A stretch of 36,730 nucleotides of DNA from Lingula anatina (lineage: Eukaryota; Brachiopoda; Lingulata; Lingulida; Lingulidae), in assembly GCF_001039355.2 (NCBI RefSeq), contig NW_019774670.1, positions 496,561 to 533,290 on the forward strand. The letters run 5' to 3'. The notes under the pieces are model-generated. The model worked only from the letters and a program-made list of their open reading frames with translations. It was not told the origin of the DNA and did not search any database. Positions within the stretch are counted from its first letter, which is position 1, and the number at the start of each line of letters is the position of its first letter. Positions 1 to 10,500 of this stretch are shown here, piece after piece. The translations under genes were made by a program, and so were the position numbers.

Positions 1-27
1 CCCCCCCCCCTCTAAATCCGCCACTGC
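1..27. mobile_element. Right end of a hAT-like MITE (truncated by window edge)
   Basis: The window opens with a C-run followed by CTAAATCCGCCACTG. The same terminus, CCCCTAAATTCGCCACTG, closes the element at 30893-31162. This is therefore probably the right terminus of another copy of that family, with its body outside the window. Confidence 0.45.
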
Positions 28-727
28 ATTCGATACCGCTTAAAATGAGTTTATACGTGGTAGTGTTGAAATACAGCAGCCCAAACCGATCGTCTCTGTT
101 TTTTATTAGTTATTATTATTATTATTATTATTATTAATGATACGTAATACAAACAGACTACCCAAATGAAGTTTCGAATGCTTTATTGCTGATAGAAAGT
201 TGCGTGGCACAGAATAAGTTTTTAAAAATAACTATTTTAAATTGCACTAGTCTAAACAGAAGAATGTAGAGTAGAAGCATGGTGTGAGAGCGGTTTTTAA
301 ACACAGGTCAGGTGGTCGATGTCGTCATATCCGGCGGTGCACGCGGCAGGGTGTTGGTCACGTGATGAATCAATGACTGGAATTAAAAGGAAACGTTGTA
401 TGAGCGATCATGAAAGCAACTTCTTCTTCTCAACCACAAACATTGGCTCTAGTATGGCACTAGCATGGCAAACATTACTTTTGCAGCAAGAAACGTAATA
501 AGAGAAGGAAAAATTCATTCTTAGAAGCTTAAGAGTACTAATAAATGTATGTCAGAAATGAGATTATACGATTAAAAATAATAATAATAACGATACGTAT
601 CGTTCTGGTCTGAACCCTTGTATTAACATGTATGATCTTAAAGCTACCTTATTATTACTTCTTCATATTTTGACTGTTTACCGACTGAATAGAAAAAAAA
701 GAAGATATAGAGATTCTATTATACACA
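28..727. other. Intergenic, no gene seen
   Basis: AT-rich DNA with an (ATT)n tract near 110-136 and a 12 bp palindrome CGATACGTATCG near 591-602. I see no open frame with coding character and no convincing exon on either strand. Confidence 0.6.
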
Positions 728-2148
728 CACTGTAAAAACAGTGTTTAGCTCCGAGACACATTTCTAAGCGCCTGTTTTGTCTCATTTTTTCCACGCGTTT
801 AGCACCTAAGCACGTTTAGCCTATTAACATGTTACACGCTTTGACGTGCTTCACGCCTAATAAATGTAGGGTGTATTTGTTTAACTTTAAGGTTGTAACG
901 TTTTCAACTGTTTCAGTCACTACACACACACGCACGCGCGCGGGAGCGCGAAGTCACGGTCACCTTTACCTGCTATAGATATCTCTATCTATAACAGGGT
1001 ACCGTGAACTGTCAACATAGTTGATTCACACCATCATCTTTACAGCGGGACTTATTCATCCTTGTGTTAGCTGACCTTGCGAGGAAGTTAATTGGAATAT
1101 ATTTCTGAAAAACAAGTTAGGAAAATTCACTAGTTTACTAAAGACACGAAACAACTATCACTTTTACTTTAAAACATTTTTTTCATATTTTGATAAAATG
1201 CGTTAAGGTATTGATGTTCATTTATTTTTTCCGGAAGTAATGAACAATAGAACATCAGGATGATGGTGGGGTATTCATTATAATGGTTTATTTAAGCTTT
1301 CATCACATGCTGGTTATTTTGGTAACGATAGTCCGAATATTTTCAAATCGCACCGCTCTAGTCGCCGACTAACCCAAGCCCATTTTGGAATTAACCGCTA
1401 ACTGTAGTTCATACAGCATAAGACGTGTTTTGGTGATTAATAAAAAAGTTTTCAAACATTAAATAATGTTTTTCCAGAATGTTATAAAACGCTTATAAAA
1501 CTGCAAGTGCATCATTTTGCATGGAGTTAAAAACACCCATAACGATATCATGACGTTATTCTATACCATCACCATCATGTAACCAGCTGATGACGTCGTG
1601 AAAACGTTATTTGTTATTTGGATTATTACTTAATAGGCATATTTTAAATAATCACACGTTACTGCAAGGAAGGACACAACGCGTTCGAGCAGGCTGCTTC
1701 TCGCCTCCAACAGCCCTATATGTTTACAAGGGGAAGTGTTAAGCAAAATTGTTGAGTCTTGTAATAAACTTGTTATGGGATCGTATATATGAGATTGTGA
1801 AGCATTTTTTTCTGTGACGAGCTTGAAAAGCTAAACATGTTGTTTAGCAGCTCCACGCGTTAAGGAATTCCACACCTATAGCAGCTCCATATGTTTAGCA
1901 GCCTCACGCGCTTAGCAGGGGAAGTGCTTAGCCAATGTGCTTAGCTTGTGATAGACTTGTTATAGAATCATATGCCGGTGAAGCTAAACACATAACTAAA
2001 CGTGTAACAATGCCAACGTGTCTAGCTTTTTCTTCTGTGAAACGTTTGAAAAGCTATACGCGTTTAGCATTTACACAGATTTCTAAATGCGTATAGGTGC
2101 CTAACGTGTGTTGTATATATTTAAATGCTAAACACTGTTTTTACAGTG
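728..2148. mobile_element. Non-autonomous DNA transposon with 22 bp TIRs
   Basis: Positions 728-749 and 2127-2148 are exact inverted copies of 22 bp. Each end begins with the near-palindrome CACTGTAAAAACAGTG. Inside, the heptamer GTTTAGC or its complement recurs at 743, 797, 814, 1830, 1842, 1893, 1983, 2062 and 2127, clustered towards both ends, like subterminal transposase-binding repeats. Diverged internal repeats also occur: about 1730-1835 resembles about 1915-2035. No long frame is present, so the element would need a transposase supplied in trans. The CACTG start resembles CACTA-type termini, but I could not settle the target-site duplication or superfamily. It ends 62 bp beyond the stop codon of the Gly/Tyr-rich gene. 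Confidence 0.7.
952..1006. repeat. Imperfect hairpin inside the 728-2148 transposon
   Basis: TATAGATA (974-981) and TATCTATA (986-993) pair around a TCTC loop. The flanking segments extend the stem imperfectly out to CACGGT (955-960) and ACCGTG (1001-1006). It may fold as a hairpin of about 50 nt. No function is implied. Confidence 0.4.
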
Positions 2149-2209
2149 CACTTAAAACAAACCGCGATACATCTGTAACATACTCCAAACTTATCTGAGT
2201 ATTGTAATT

Positions 2210-3187
2210 TTACCTGGTGTATCCGTTGTCTCCACTTGGGCCATATCCAGATACTTTATAGCTGTTGTATCCGGATCCGCGATATCCGTCGCGGGCACCA
2301 TATCCGTTCCTTTGATAATTATTGTAGCTGCGGGCGCCATATCCGTTCCCATAATTATTGTAGCTGCGGGCGCCATATCCGTTCCCATGAGAATTATAGC
2401 TGCGGGTGCCATATCCGTCTGGTTGATAATTGTAGCTGCGGGCGTCATATCCGTCTGGTTGATAATTATAACTGCGGGAGCCATATCCGTCTGGTTGATA
2501 ATTGTAGCTGCGGGCGCCATATCCATTCCCATATCCACCATCTTGATAGCTATTGTTTATTATTCAAGAGAAAAAATGTTTAATTTTTATTGAGGGCATA
2601 ATGAGAAACTGAACAAGATTATTTATAGGAGAAGGAGACCCCCATTTTCCAATTATTTCAGTTGGTATTGATTTTGCTTTTAGACTTATTGTAAAAAAAC
2701 CAGAGCTTATTGTTCTTAAAGAATGAACCACCACTGTCGCACAGGTTTTGTGCTCAGTTCTGTTACTCAAATTAAGCGTCAACAAAAACTAGCTTACATT
2801 ACATGTTAGCATGTAGGTTTCCGAAGAAATCAGCAGACTAGAGCAGAAAAAAGGACTACATGTTAATATCTGGCATACTGTATAAATGTGAAGTCAAAAG
2901 CTTATCGTTAATCTGTTGATTAAATAATCCGTTGTGCTAAATCATATCGAAATATTTCTCCGCGCCACGGCTGCACATGTACAAGGGCAAGTCACCATTT
3001 TACGGCACACATTACGTCATTTTAAAAGCTGCATGCATAGGTATATTGAAAGAAAAAAGATTACCGATTCGATTTTCCTCACACTTGATTTTCAAGGGCC
3101 TATTGCAATATACATGTACATGTACAAGACCTTTAACCACTTTACTCTCTCTTCTTTCTCTCTCTCTCTCTTTCACTCTCTCGATCC

Positions 3188-3228
<41 letters not shown>

Positions 3229-3319
3229 CCAACCCACATCTCTCTCTCACTTTATTTCTCTTTCTCTCCACATCTCACCTGGCAGCCACAAGAGTAACAA
3301 GTAGAATCAGCTTCATCAT
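2210..3319 (-). CDS. Secreted Gly/Tyr-rich repeat protein (matrix/byssus-like), two exons
   Basis: Exon 1 is 3319-3279 and encodes a signal peptide, MMKLILLVTLVAA plus two bases of a Ser codon. It ends in a CAG|GTGAG donor. Exon 2 is 2549-2210, after an AACAATAG acceptor with a TTTTTTCTCTT tract upstream. Both junctions are phase 2, and the joined frame is 126 residues ending in TAA. The mature part (112 residues) has 25 Tyr and 25 Gly, no Cys and one Lys. It is built from six 12-13 residue units such as RSYNYQPDGYGS and RSYNSHGNGYGA, then a GY-rich tail. Composition resembles low-complexity mollusc shell-matrix, periostracal or adhesive proteins, but no named family is recognised. Other frames over exon 2 are also open, because the repeat unit is a multiple of three; they lack a signal peptide. 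The intron (2550-3278) holds a (CT)n tract. The role is inferred. Confidence 0.8.
3145..3265. repeat. (CT)n microsatellite
   Basis: Nearly pure CT dinucleotide runs with a few interruptions, within the single intron of the Gly/Tyr-rich gene. It generates low-complexity frames on both strands that are not genes. Confidence 0.95.
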
Positions 3320-3416
3320 CTTGGCGGGAAAGTAGTTGTCGTCTGTGTACTGACGGAACGAAGTGACTCGAATCTTGACTGGAAACAAAGTCGATCCAAA
3401 CTAGATGGAGACGGTG

Positions 3417-3423
3417 TTTTATA
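3417..3423 (-). promoter_or_regulatory. TATA box of the Gly/Tyr-rich gene
   Basis: On the minus strand the sequence reads GTATAAAACACC, giving a perfect TATAAAA 98 bp upstream of the start codon at 3319. Transcription would start near 3390, leaving a leader of about 70 nt. Confidence 0.7.
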
Positions 3424-4654
3424 CAGTTCTGAGACACAAAAGGAATACGTAATGATAGTATTTATATTCCCTTGAGATATCTGTTTTGAATATCGGGTTC
3501 ATTAATTTGAAACGTGACGCATTATGAATGCATTATTATTTTCGTAGTTCAATATGACAATTATTATTCAAATAAGAAAATATTCGTAAAATAGAAAAAC
3601 TGTCCTTTACCGCATGCTTCATAATATACACTGCGATACAATGCGTTTCTTTGTATTAACATAGATCAATATCATTGCATTCTCCCCCATTCCTTAGGTA
3701 CCTCAATTAGTGGCGTATCCACGGTAAACAAGGTCCTTAGCTACAAAAAATACTGTTTAGGACGAGGGAGCATTAGGCCTTAAATTGTCATTAAACCCAC
3801 CCAGTGGCACTAACTCCCTACTGGAACGTTCTTTCCAAGAAAGGCCATTTTGAACACCGTCCGTATAATGGATAATAAATAAATTTCTCAGGTGGGGACC
3901 CTGCGGATGCGCTAAGAGCGCGTGCCATAAATTAGAAAGGTGTGTGACATATCAGTCTATTATAATTTGTAATTGCTGCTAAGTTTGGGTCGTCTTTTCA
4001 CCCGTCAATACAAAAAGTTACCAGTTATGAATTACACATTAGTATCTCACCCCAAAGGAACATCATCGCACTTACATTGCCAATCTGTGAACCACAATAA
4101 AATATCTAATGAAGTCATTAACCAATAGACATGCACTGAAAGCTGGTTGTGTCCCGACTTTATTTATTTGTTAGTAAGTGGCCATCTCAGAAGACCACGT
4201 ACTTTCTAAATTCAACGTTCTACNTTATATTTCAGAATAAAATATTTTATCGCAGTAAAAATTCATTCGCTTTTGTTTTCTCTAAAAACCAAGCGCGTCT
4301 GTACATTTTTGAATTTCAAAGGTCTCTGGTCTCTGGTTAATACAAGAAGAGAGAATATATATTTATGGTACAATTTAAAGATGTGATTATTTTTATCAAA
4401 GTCTTGAAGTTGTTGAGCATTAATATTACATCAAGACAGAAGACGCGAGTTCTGTAGATTTCGAATATAAGAAAAACAGAAAATGGTGGTAAATAAGTGT
4501 TTAAATTATAACGTTTTGTTTACACAAGTTTCGTTAAAAAAATGGCCGCCATCTTGAACAAGCTTATAGTGTTTCCCTTCGCAATGCACTCAAACACATT
4601 TGTTTAATGTACATGTATTTCTAAGGCAACAGTTATATTGTGCTCTTCGTTGCT
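3424..4654. other. Intergenic, no gene seen
   Basis: AT-rich sequence with no supported exon and one unresolved base near 4224. Short open frames here lack start context, splice sites and coding composition. Confidence 0.55.
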
Positions 4655-4820
4655 ACGTGAGGACCTATCAAATAACAAGAAAATTAACTTTAAAGTGCAC
4701 TCGGTAGATTCAAGAGAAATTGAAACTGAGAAAAAAAACGTGAGGACCTATCAAATAACATGAAAATTAACTTAAAAATGCACTCGGTAGATTCGGGAGA
4801 AATTGAAACTGAGAAAAAAT
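4655..4820. repeat. Tandem duplication of an 83 bp unit
   Basis: ACGTGAGGACCTATCAAATA begins at 4655 and again at 4738. The two 83 bp copies differ at only a few positions, which suggests a recent duplication. Confidence 0.85.
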
Positions 4821-5353
4821 ACAAAATGCTATCACTTTTTTTATCTTCAGGTTTTGTGCAAAAAGTGGATGGAGCAGAAAGTCTTTGCCTATACAGAGAT
4901 GTTGAGCGGAAAATTTCATCTCGGTTTGTTGCCACTGATTACAGTTTTATTTGTACAGGGTAGAAAGCACCACACAATCTGACTCGCCCGTATAATTCCA
5001 ACGCAGGATATTTTGAAAATTTGTCTAATAATTAGAAGAAGAATACATTCCACGAACACTGAATTATATTGTTAGATTTAAAAAATCGAAAAAGAAAAAA
5101 ATACGTTATTATTCAGCTCTGCGCCTTTGTGATATAATGTTGGCAAAATAACCCTGACTATTCAACTTTAGGGCATGTACAACTATAACAACATGTACGA
5201 CAGTATTTTACGAGCATTTGATACGATAGTAATTGCCTTAAGTAGGTCGTAAAGATTTTTATTGCAATAAGCACACGAGCCAAGGATTGGAAATCGCCGG
5301 ACCTGACTTAATCCTTTGACTTCATAATGTGCTTGTCTGCTTTAAGGAGAACG

Positions 5354-5442
<89 letters not shown>

Positions 5443-6235
5443 ACAGAATTAATTTTACACATTATGAGAATTTTGTGAATGAATTTTTCACACAAATTTA
5501 GATGACAGAGCCTGGAATTTCCGAAATCATCCGATGAACAAGATTATTTATAAAAAAACAGCTAATTATCCAAGGCAAAGAAACGCAATATAGACCCACA
5601 TTTTCGCTGACAAATTAGCACGAACTTGGTACCCTTTGAAATTAATAGATTCAAAACGCCTTTGGTACTTAGTAGCTTAATAAGCCTTCAGTCTATTGAA
5701 TGTCTTCTGTTGTCTTCAAAGGTGATAAAGGTGATAACCCCCTACGTATTTAATGGGCTTTTGATTCGACAAAATAAGCGTTATGCATAACACGTTAATG
5801 AAAGAAAGTCTCCATTGAGTACTGGGCATAGGGGTGTGGCGCGTGTACCAGCGTGAGAACTGCCACGTGTCTCGTATTCAGCGTACCTGCCTGTCTTAAT
5901 CCAATGCTTAGATTAATCTTCATCACAAACTGTTGTACACATTAGAAATGTTTACTGGATTTCAAAACTGTTGAATATCTTTTTTCACGATGCTGAGCAG
6001 CAATCGGGTCAGCTATGATGGTGAAATCAATGTGCCATTATTTCAAGTAAAGACAATTATATTGGCTTTAGTTTTAAGTTAAAGATCCAAGGGCAAAGAA
6101 TCTCTGTGGAAATATGTCATAAGTTGCACCGTTTTAAAAGATCGTTTACAATGGTAGGGTACAAGTACATGTAGCAACGCCCAATCTTCTGGTTCTTGAT
6201 CTACTGTTATTAGTAGTACATAAATGCTGTAAACA
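4821..6235. other. Intergenic with microsatellites, no gene seen
   Basis: No supported exon. It contains (CT)n at about 5357-5397 immediately followed by (CA)n at about 5402-5440, a compound microsatellite. The 204-base plus-strand frame at 4760-4963 starts in the duplicated unit and has no recognisable domain. Confidence 0.55.
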
Positions 6236-6239
6236 ATAT

Positions 6240-6307
<68 letters not shown>

Positions 6308-6316
6308 GGGGGGGGG
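6236..6316. repeat. Compound (TG)n(AG)n microsatellite plus G-run
   Basis: TG repeats from about 6238 switch to AG repeats and end in a G-run near 6316. It lies about 140 bp upstream of the first LPMO-like exon. Confidence 0.95.
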
Positions 6317-6454
6317 ATAATGATTCGTATACTGTTCTACGCATTTATCGATGGGAACGTACAAACCTGCATCCTCCTAACGCCACATAAATCCTCACAT
6401 ATCTTACACCTGATCCACACTCGGTGAAATCGACATCATAAACCTAACACCGCC

Positions 6455-6622
6455 ATGACGAAGCTGAACGTAATATATGTTTTGGTTGTCATAGTGATTG
6501 TCCAAGAGGTCAAAGGTCATGGAAGAATGGCCGATCCTCCGGCCAGGAACAGTGCCTGGCGATATGGGTTCAACACACCACCCAACTACAGCGATAACGG
6601 GCTGTACTGCGGCGGAAAGGGG
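6455..6622 (+). CDS. LPMO first exon 1a: alternative first exon or orphan duplicate
   Basis: This exon encodes 56 residues: a 21-residue signal peptide ending VQEVKG, then the mature N-terminus HGRMADPPARNSAWRYGF and a segment ending LYCGGKG. It stops at a GGG|GTAGGC donor in phase 0. Exon 1b of the LPMO gene (7589-7756) also has exactly 56 codons, phase 0, and a matching pattern. The mature N-terminal His is one of the two copper ligands of the histidine brace. No second exon for this copy is visible before 7589. It could therefore be an alternative first exon joined to 8032, which would be in frame, or the stub of a duplicated gene. It has Ser where exon 1b has an extra Cys. Confidence 0.65.
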
Positions 6623-7588
6623 GTAGGCTCTTCCACACACACACAAACACACACAGACTCACACACACACACACACACTCACACACACACACACACACGT
6701 AGGCTATTGGTTGCAGTAATCTGTCTAAGCTGCGCTTACATCTCTTATAGCTGCCTGCATACACTCTTTCTCTCTTACATACACACACACACACACACAC
6801 ATGCTCGCGCGCGCGCGCGCGTGCGAGCACAAATACACGTACCAGTATTGTTTGTCCTAAACCGACAGTGTACACTTTTGCAATTGTTTCAATGTTTTCC
6901 CTTCAGGACATCTGGTGTAACGTGCAAGATCGCATTACTAAATCATGATATAACTACCAATACTTAGAGCTACGAGCCTTAATTGAAAAGTGAAAGTGCG
7001 CGGCGTTTAAAATATTTGTTAGTGGCATTTGACTTTGGAGCTTAGTACGGCGAAGCTAGGTCTTCGACTTTCACTGCGGGTAATTTATTCTAAAACTTTG
7101 AACTGTCGTCTACGTTAGACAATTGTCAGAATAAATAAATAAATAAAATAATATGTAATAATAAGATTGAAGCTACATGTATGAACAAAATGGGAAGTTA
7201 AATATGACGTGAAGCTGCACTACGAGTTCACGAGGAAACCAAGGTAAACATGTGCCGTATCAATACTGCCAGCATTAGTTTGCAGACTCCCCAAATGTGA
7301 AGGTTCCCAAGGTTTTAAGATGAACCAAAGTCCTCTACGTAGAACTCGCCGGTCCTATAGGTCAATCTCTATCGCTGTGCAAAAGCGCATAATAGTTACC
7401 GACAAGCCCTGCAGACAAGGGTTTCTGAACCCCTGTTTCAAAACTCCATGGTGACACATTAAGCGTGACTTCAGTAGGAGGACGGTCTCAAGGTTAGGTC
7501 AATTGGGTCACGAGGCACCACGTGACTGTAAGCAGACGACACCTTTCCCATCGATGTTGTCTGCAGCGCGATCAAAACTGACGCAGAA
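6623..7588. other. Microsatellite-rich interval between LPMO first exons
   Basis: Contains (CA)n tracts at about 6636-6700 and 6779-6801 and (CG)n at about 6807-6824. I looked for an exon resembling the second LPMO exon (WNTNGGKCGICGD) and found none. The last 150 bp should include the promoter of exon 1b, but no clear TATA box is visible. Confidence 0.6.
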
Positions 7589-10500
7589 ATGATGAAGCTC
7601 GTGCTGTGTTGCGCGTTGGTCAGCTTATTGGCTGTCCACTATGTCAAAGGTCACGGCCGACTGACCAATCCACCGTCTAGAAACTGCGCGTGGCGGTTCG
7701 GGTTCGGCACTCCGATCAATTACGACGATGACGGACTGTACTGTGGGGGATTTTCGGTAACTATTGCTAAATATGAAAGATACATCCGGAAAAACTCGCT
7801 TGTTTGTTTTCTTTATTTCGCTTTGAAAGAATCTAAAGATCGACCCCTCTTCTTTGAGGCACGCTAGTTTTTACCCACTGCAGAGTGTAGGCCCTATCGC
7901 AGATACAGCCCATTTCAATTAAATATGGTGAACATTCGGTAGGTAAATAATTTTGCGGTAAGAAGTTTTAAGTCAATGGTTTTTTCGTTTTATAAAATGG
8001 TCACTTTTTGTGCTATTCATCCTATCCACAGAGGCAATGGAACACTAACGGTGGGAAATGCGGCATCTGTGGCGACCCCTACGACGGAAAACGTGACCAT
8101 GAAGCTGGCGGTCGCTATGCAACCGGCACTATCGTGCGTTCTTACCAAACTGGTCAAGTCATCGACATCGAGGTCTATTTGACGGCTGCGCATAAGGGCT
8201 GGTTTGAGTTCCGGTTATGTCCTCATAACAACCCCAGTATCCCGGCCACGCAGGCCTGCCTGGACAGGTACCTGCTGCAGGTAAACTATATCATATATCA
8301 CACGTGTCTTGTTCTTTTGAACAGATTTAGCTGGTATTGAATTAAGTTCCGATGTGGACTTTTTTTTTGCTTGTGAAAGACTTTTGTTTCCCACAATCAC
8401 ATGTTCATATTGCACGCGCCATAATCGTTTGATAGGATAGTATGAATTTATATCTATAGGTAGCCTATGGCAAGAATATGCCACAGAGCCAGTTTCAGTA
8501 ACCTTGACCTACTTTTCAAGGTCAAAGGGGCTTTTAAAGGCAAATTTTGTAAAATTTGAAATTGACATTAGGTCTAAAGTATAAGCCGTATGGATAAGGG
8601 CCTCATAGCAAAAGATACTGAGCATAATCCCCAGATATTGACCTACTTTTATGCAAGTAGGTCAAGGTCAAGGTCGCTAATGGCCAAACTGGCTCAAAAC
8701 AGATTTGTTTCCGAGATCTCATAAACCGGAAGGCCCAGAGTCCCGATCTAGTGGCAAATCATGCCCTATATATTTATTTAAGGTTAGCTGTACTTTGGTA
8801 GCGACTGCTTCATTACTTTTTTAAATATAGATTTTTTAATATTTATGACATTGCAAAAATCTTGAGTTTGGCAATTTCTCCATGAAACACTAATTTTTGG
8901 TCATAGCATGCTATAGTAAACTACCCCAAATATATACCCAAAATTGCCAAATCAAATGTCAAATTTGACCTTGACCCTCATTTTCAAGGTCATTTGGCTT
9001 TGTCATAGAGAAATATTGAAGTGGGCTAAAAGTGATGTTTTGTTGACACCCCCCCCAATTCGCACATGCTCTTTCAGAATATGGGGTCAAATTTAACCCG
9101 TGACCTTCACATGACCTTGTAAGATCATTTCCCGGCTATTTTGCAGGGAATCCTCCGCCACTGGCTTTTGCCAGTTGCAGTCTAGTTAGGATTCCCCATA
9201 GGGGAATACTATTGTTTTTGGTAGTATTATAGTTATTATTCTTTCCGCGCATTTTTTTTCGCAAAAAATCTGAAATAATTATCATAGGTAGCCTATGGCA
9301 AGAATATGCCACAGAACCAGTTTCAGTGCCCTTAACTTACTTTTCAAGGTCACAGGGGCTTTGAAAGGCAAAATTTGTAAAATTTGAAATTGCCATTATG
9401 CCTAAAGTATAAGCCCTATGGCTAATGGCCTCATGGCCAATGATACTGAGCTAAATCCCCAGATGTTGACCTACTTTTATGCAAGTAGGTCAAGGTCAAG
9501 GTCGCTAATGGCCAAACGGGCTCAAAAACAGATTTGTTTCCGAGATCTCAAAAACAGAGGGGCCCAGAGACCCAATCAAAGTAGCAAATGATGCCCTATA
9601 TATTTATCTAAGGTTAGCCGTACTTTGGTAGCGACTGCTTAATTACTTTTTTTAATATAGATTTTTAAATATTTATGACATTGCAGAAATCTTGAGTTTG
9701 GCATTTTCTCCATGAAACACTGGTTTTTGGTCATAGCATGCTATAGTAAACTACCCCAAACATATACCCAAAACCCCCAAATCAAATGTCAAATTTGACC
9801 TTGACTCTCATTTTCAAGGTCATTCGGCTATTTCATTGAGAAATATTGAAGTGGGCTAAAAGTGATGTTTTGTTGACACCCCCACCCCCCAATTCGCACA
9901 TGCTCTTTCAGAATATGGGGTCAAATTTAACCCATGACCTTCACGTGACCTTGTAAGAGCATTTCCACGCCTATTTTGCAGGGGAATCCTCCGCCACTGG
10001 CTTTAGCCAGTTGCAGTCTAGTTATTATTATTATTCTTTCGACGCGTTTTTTTTTTCGCAAAAAATCTGAAATAATTTACATAGGTAGCCTATGGTGAGA
10101 ATATGCCATAGACCCAGTTTCAGTGACCTTGACCTACTTTTCAAGGTCACAGTGGCTTTTAAATACAAAATTTGTAAAATTTGAAATTGCCATTAGGCCT
10201 AAAGTATAAGCCATATGGCTAAGGGCCTTATAGGCAATAATACTGAGCCAAATCCACAGATAATGACCTACTTTCATGCAAGTAGGTCAAGGTCAAGGTC
10301 GCTCATGGCCAAACGGGCTCAAAAAAAGTTTGTTTGCCATAGGCTACCTAAGATATCAAATTTTGGCATTCTTTTGAGTAGCATATAAAGAGTTTATCAA
10401 ATTTTACAAAGATTAAGGAAAAGAATAACCACAATAAAAAGAAAACTGAGACCAAATAGCAGATATTTAAGAGTAAATAGTTACATATTTCTCAAAATTA

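Noticed and set aside
2191-2541. 116-codon minus-strand frame over the Gly/Tyr repeats (Met/Asp/Ala/Pro-rich)
   Set aside because: It is a shifted frame of the repeat exon. It has no signal peptide, starts inside the exon and has no splice support, while the shifted frame joins cleanly to a signal-peptide exon.
2236-2593. Two plus-strand frames across the same repeats (Cys/His-rich and Ile/Val-rich)
   Set aside because: They are antisense shadows of the repeat, kept open by its multiple-of-three period.
2934-3335. Ser/Leu-rich plus-strand frames over 2934-3335
   Set aside because: They are produced by the (CT)n microsatellite.
4690-4963. Open frames on both strands near the 83 bp duplication
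   Set aside because: No domain, no splice sites and low-complexity edges. They depend on duplicated noncoding sequence.
6570-6875. 101-codon minus-strand Cys/Val-rich frame
   Set aside because: It is translation of (CA)n/(CG)n microsatellites opposite LPMO exon 1a.
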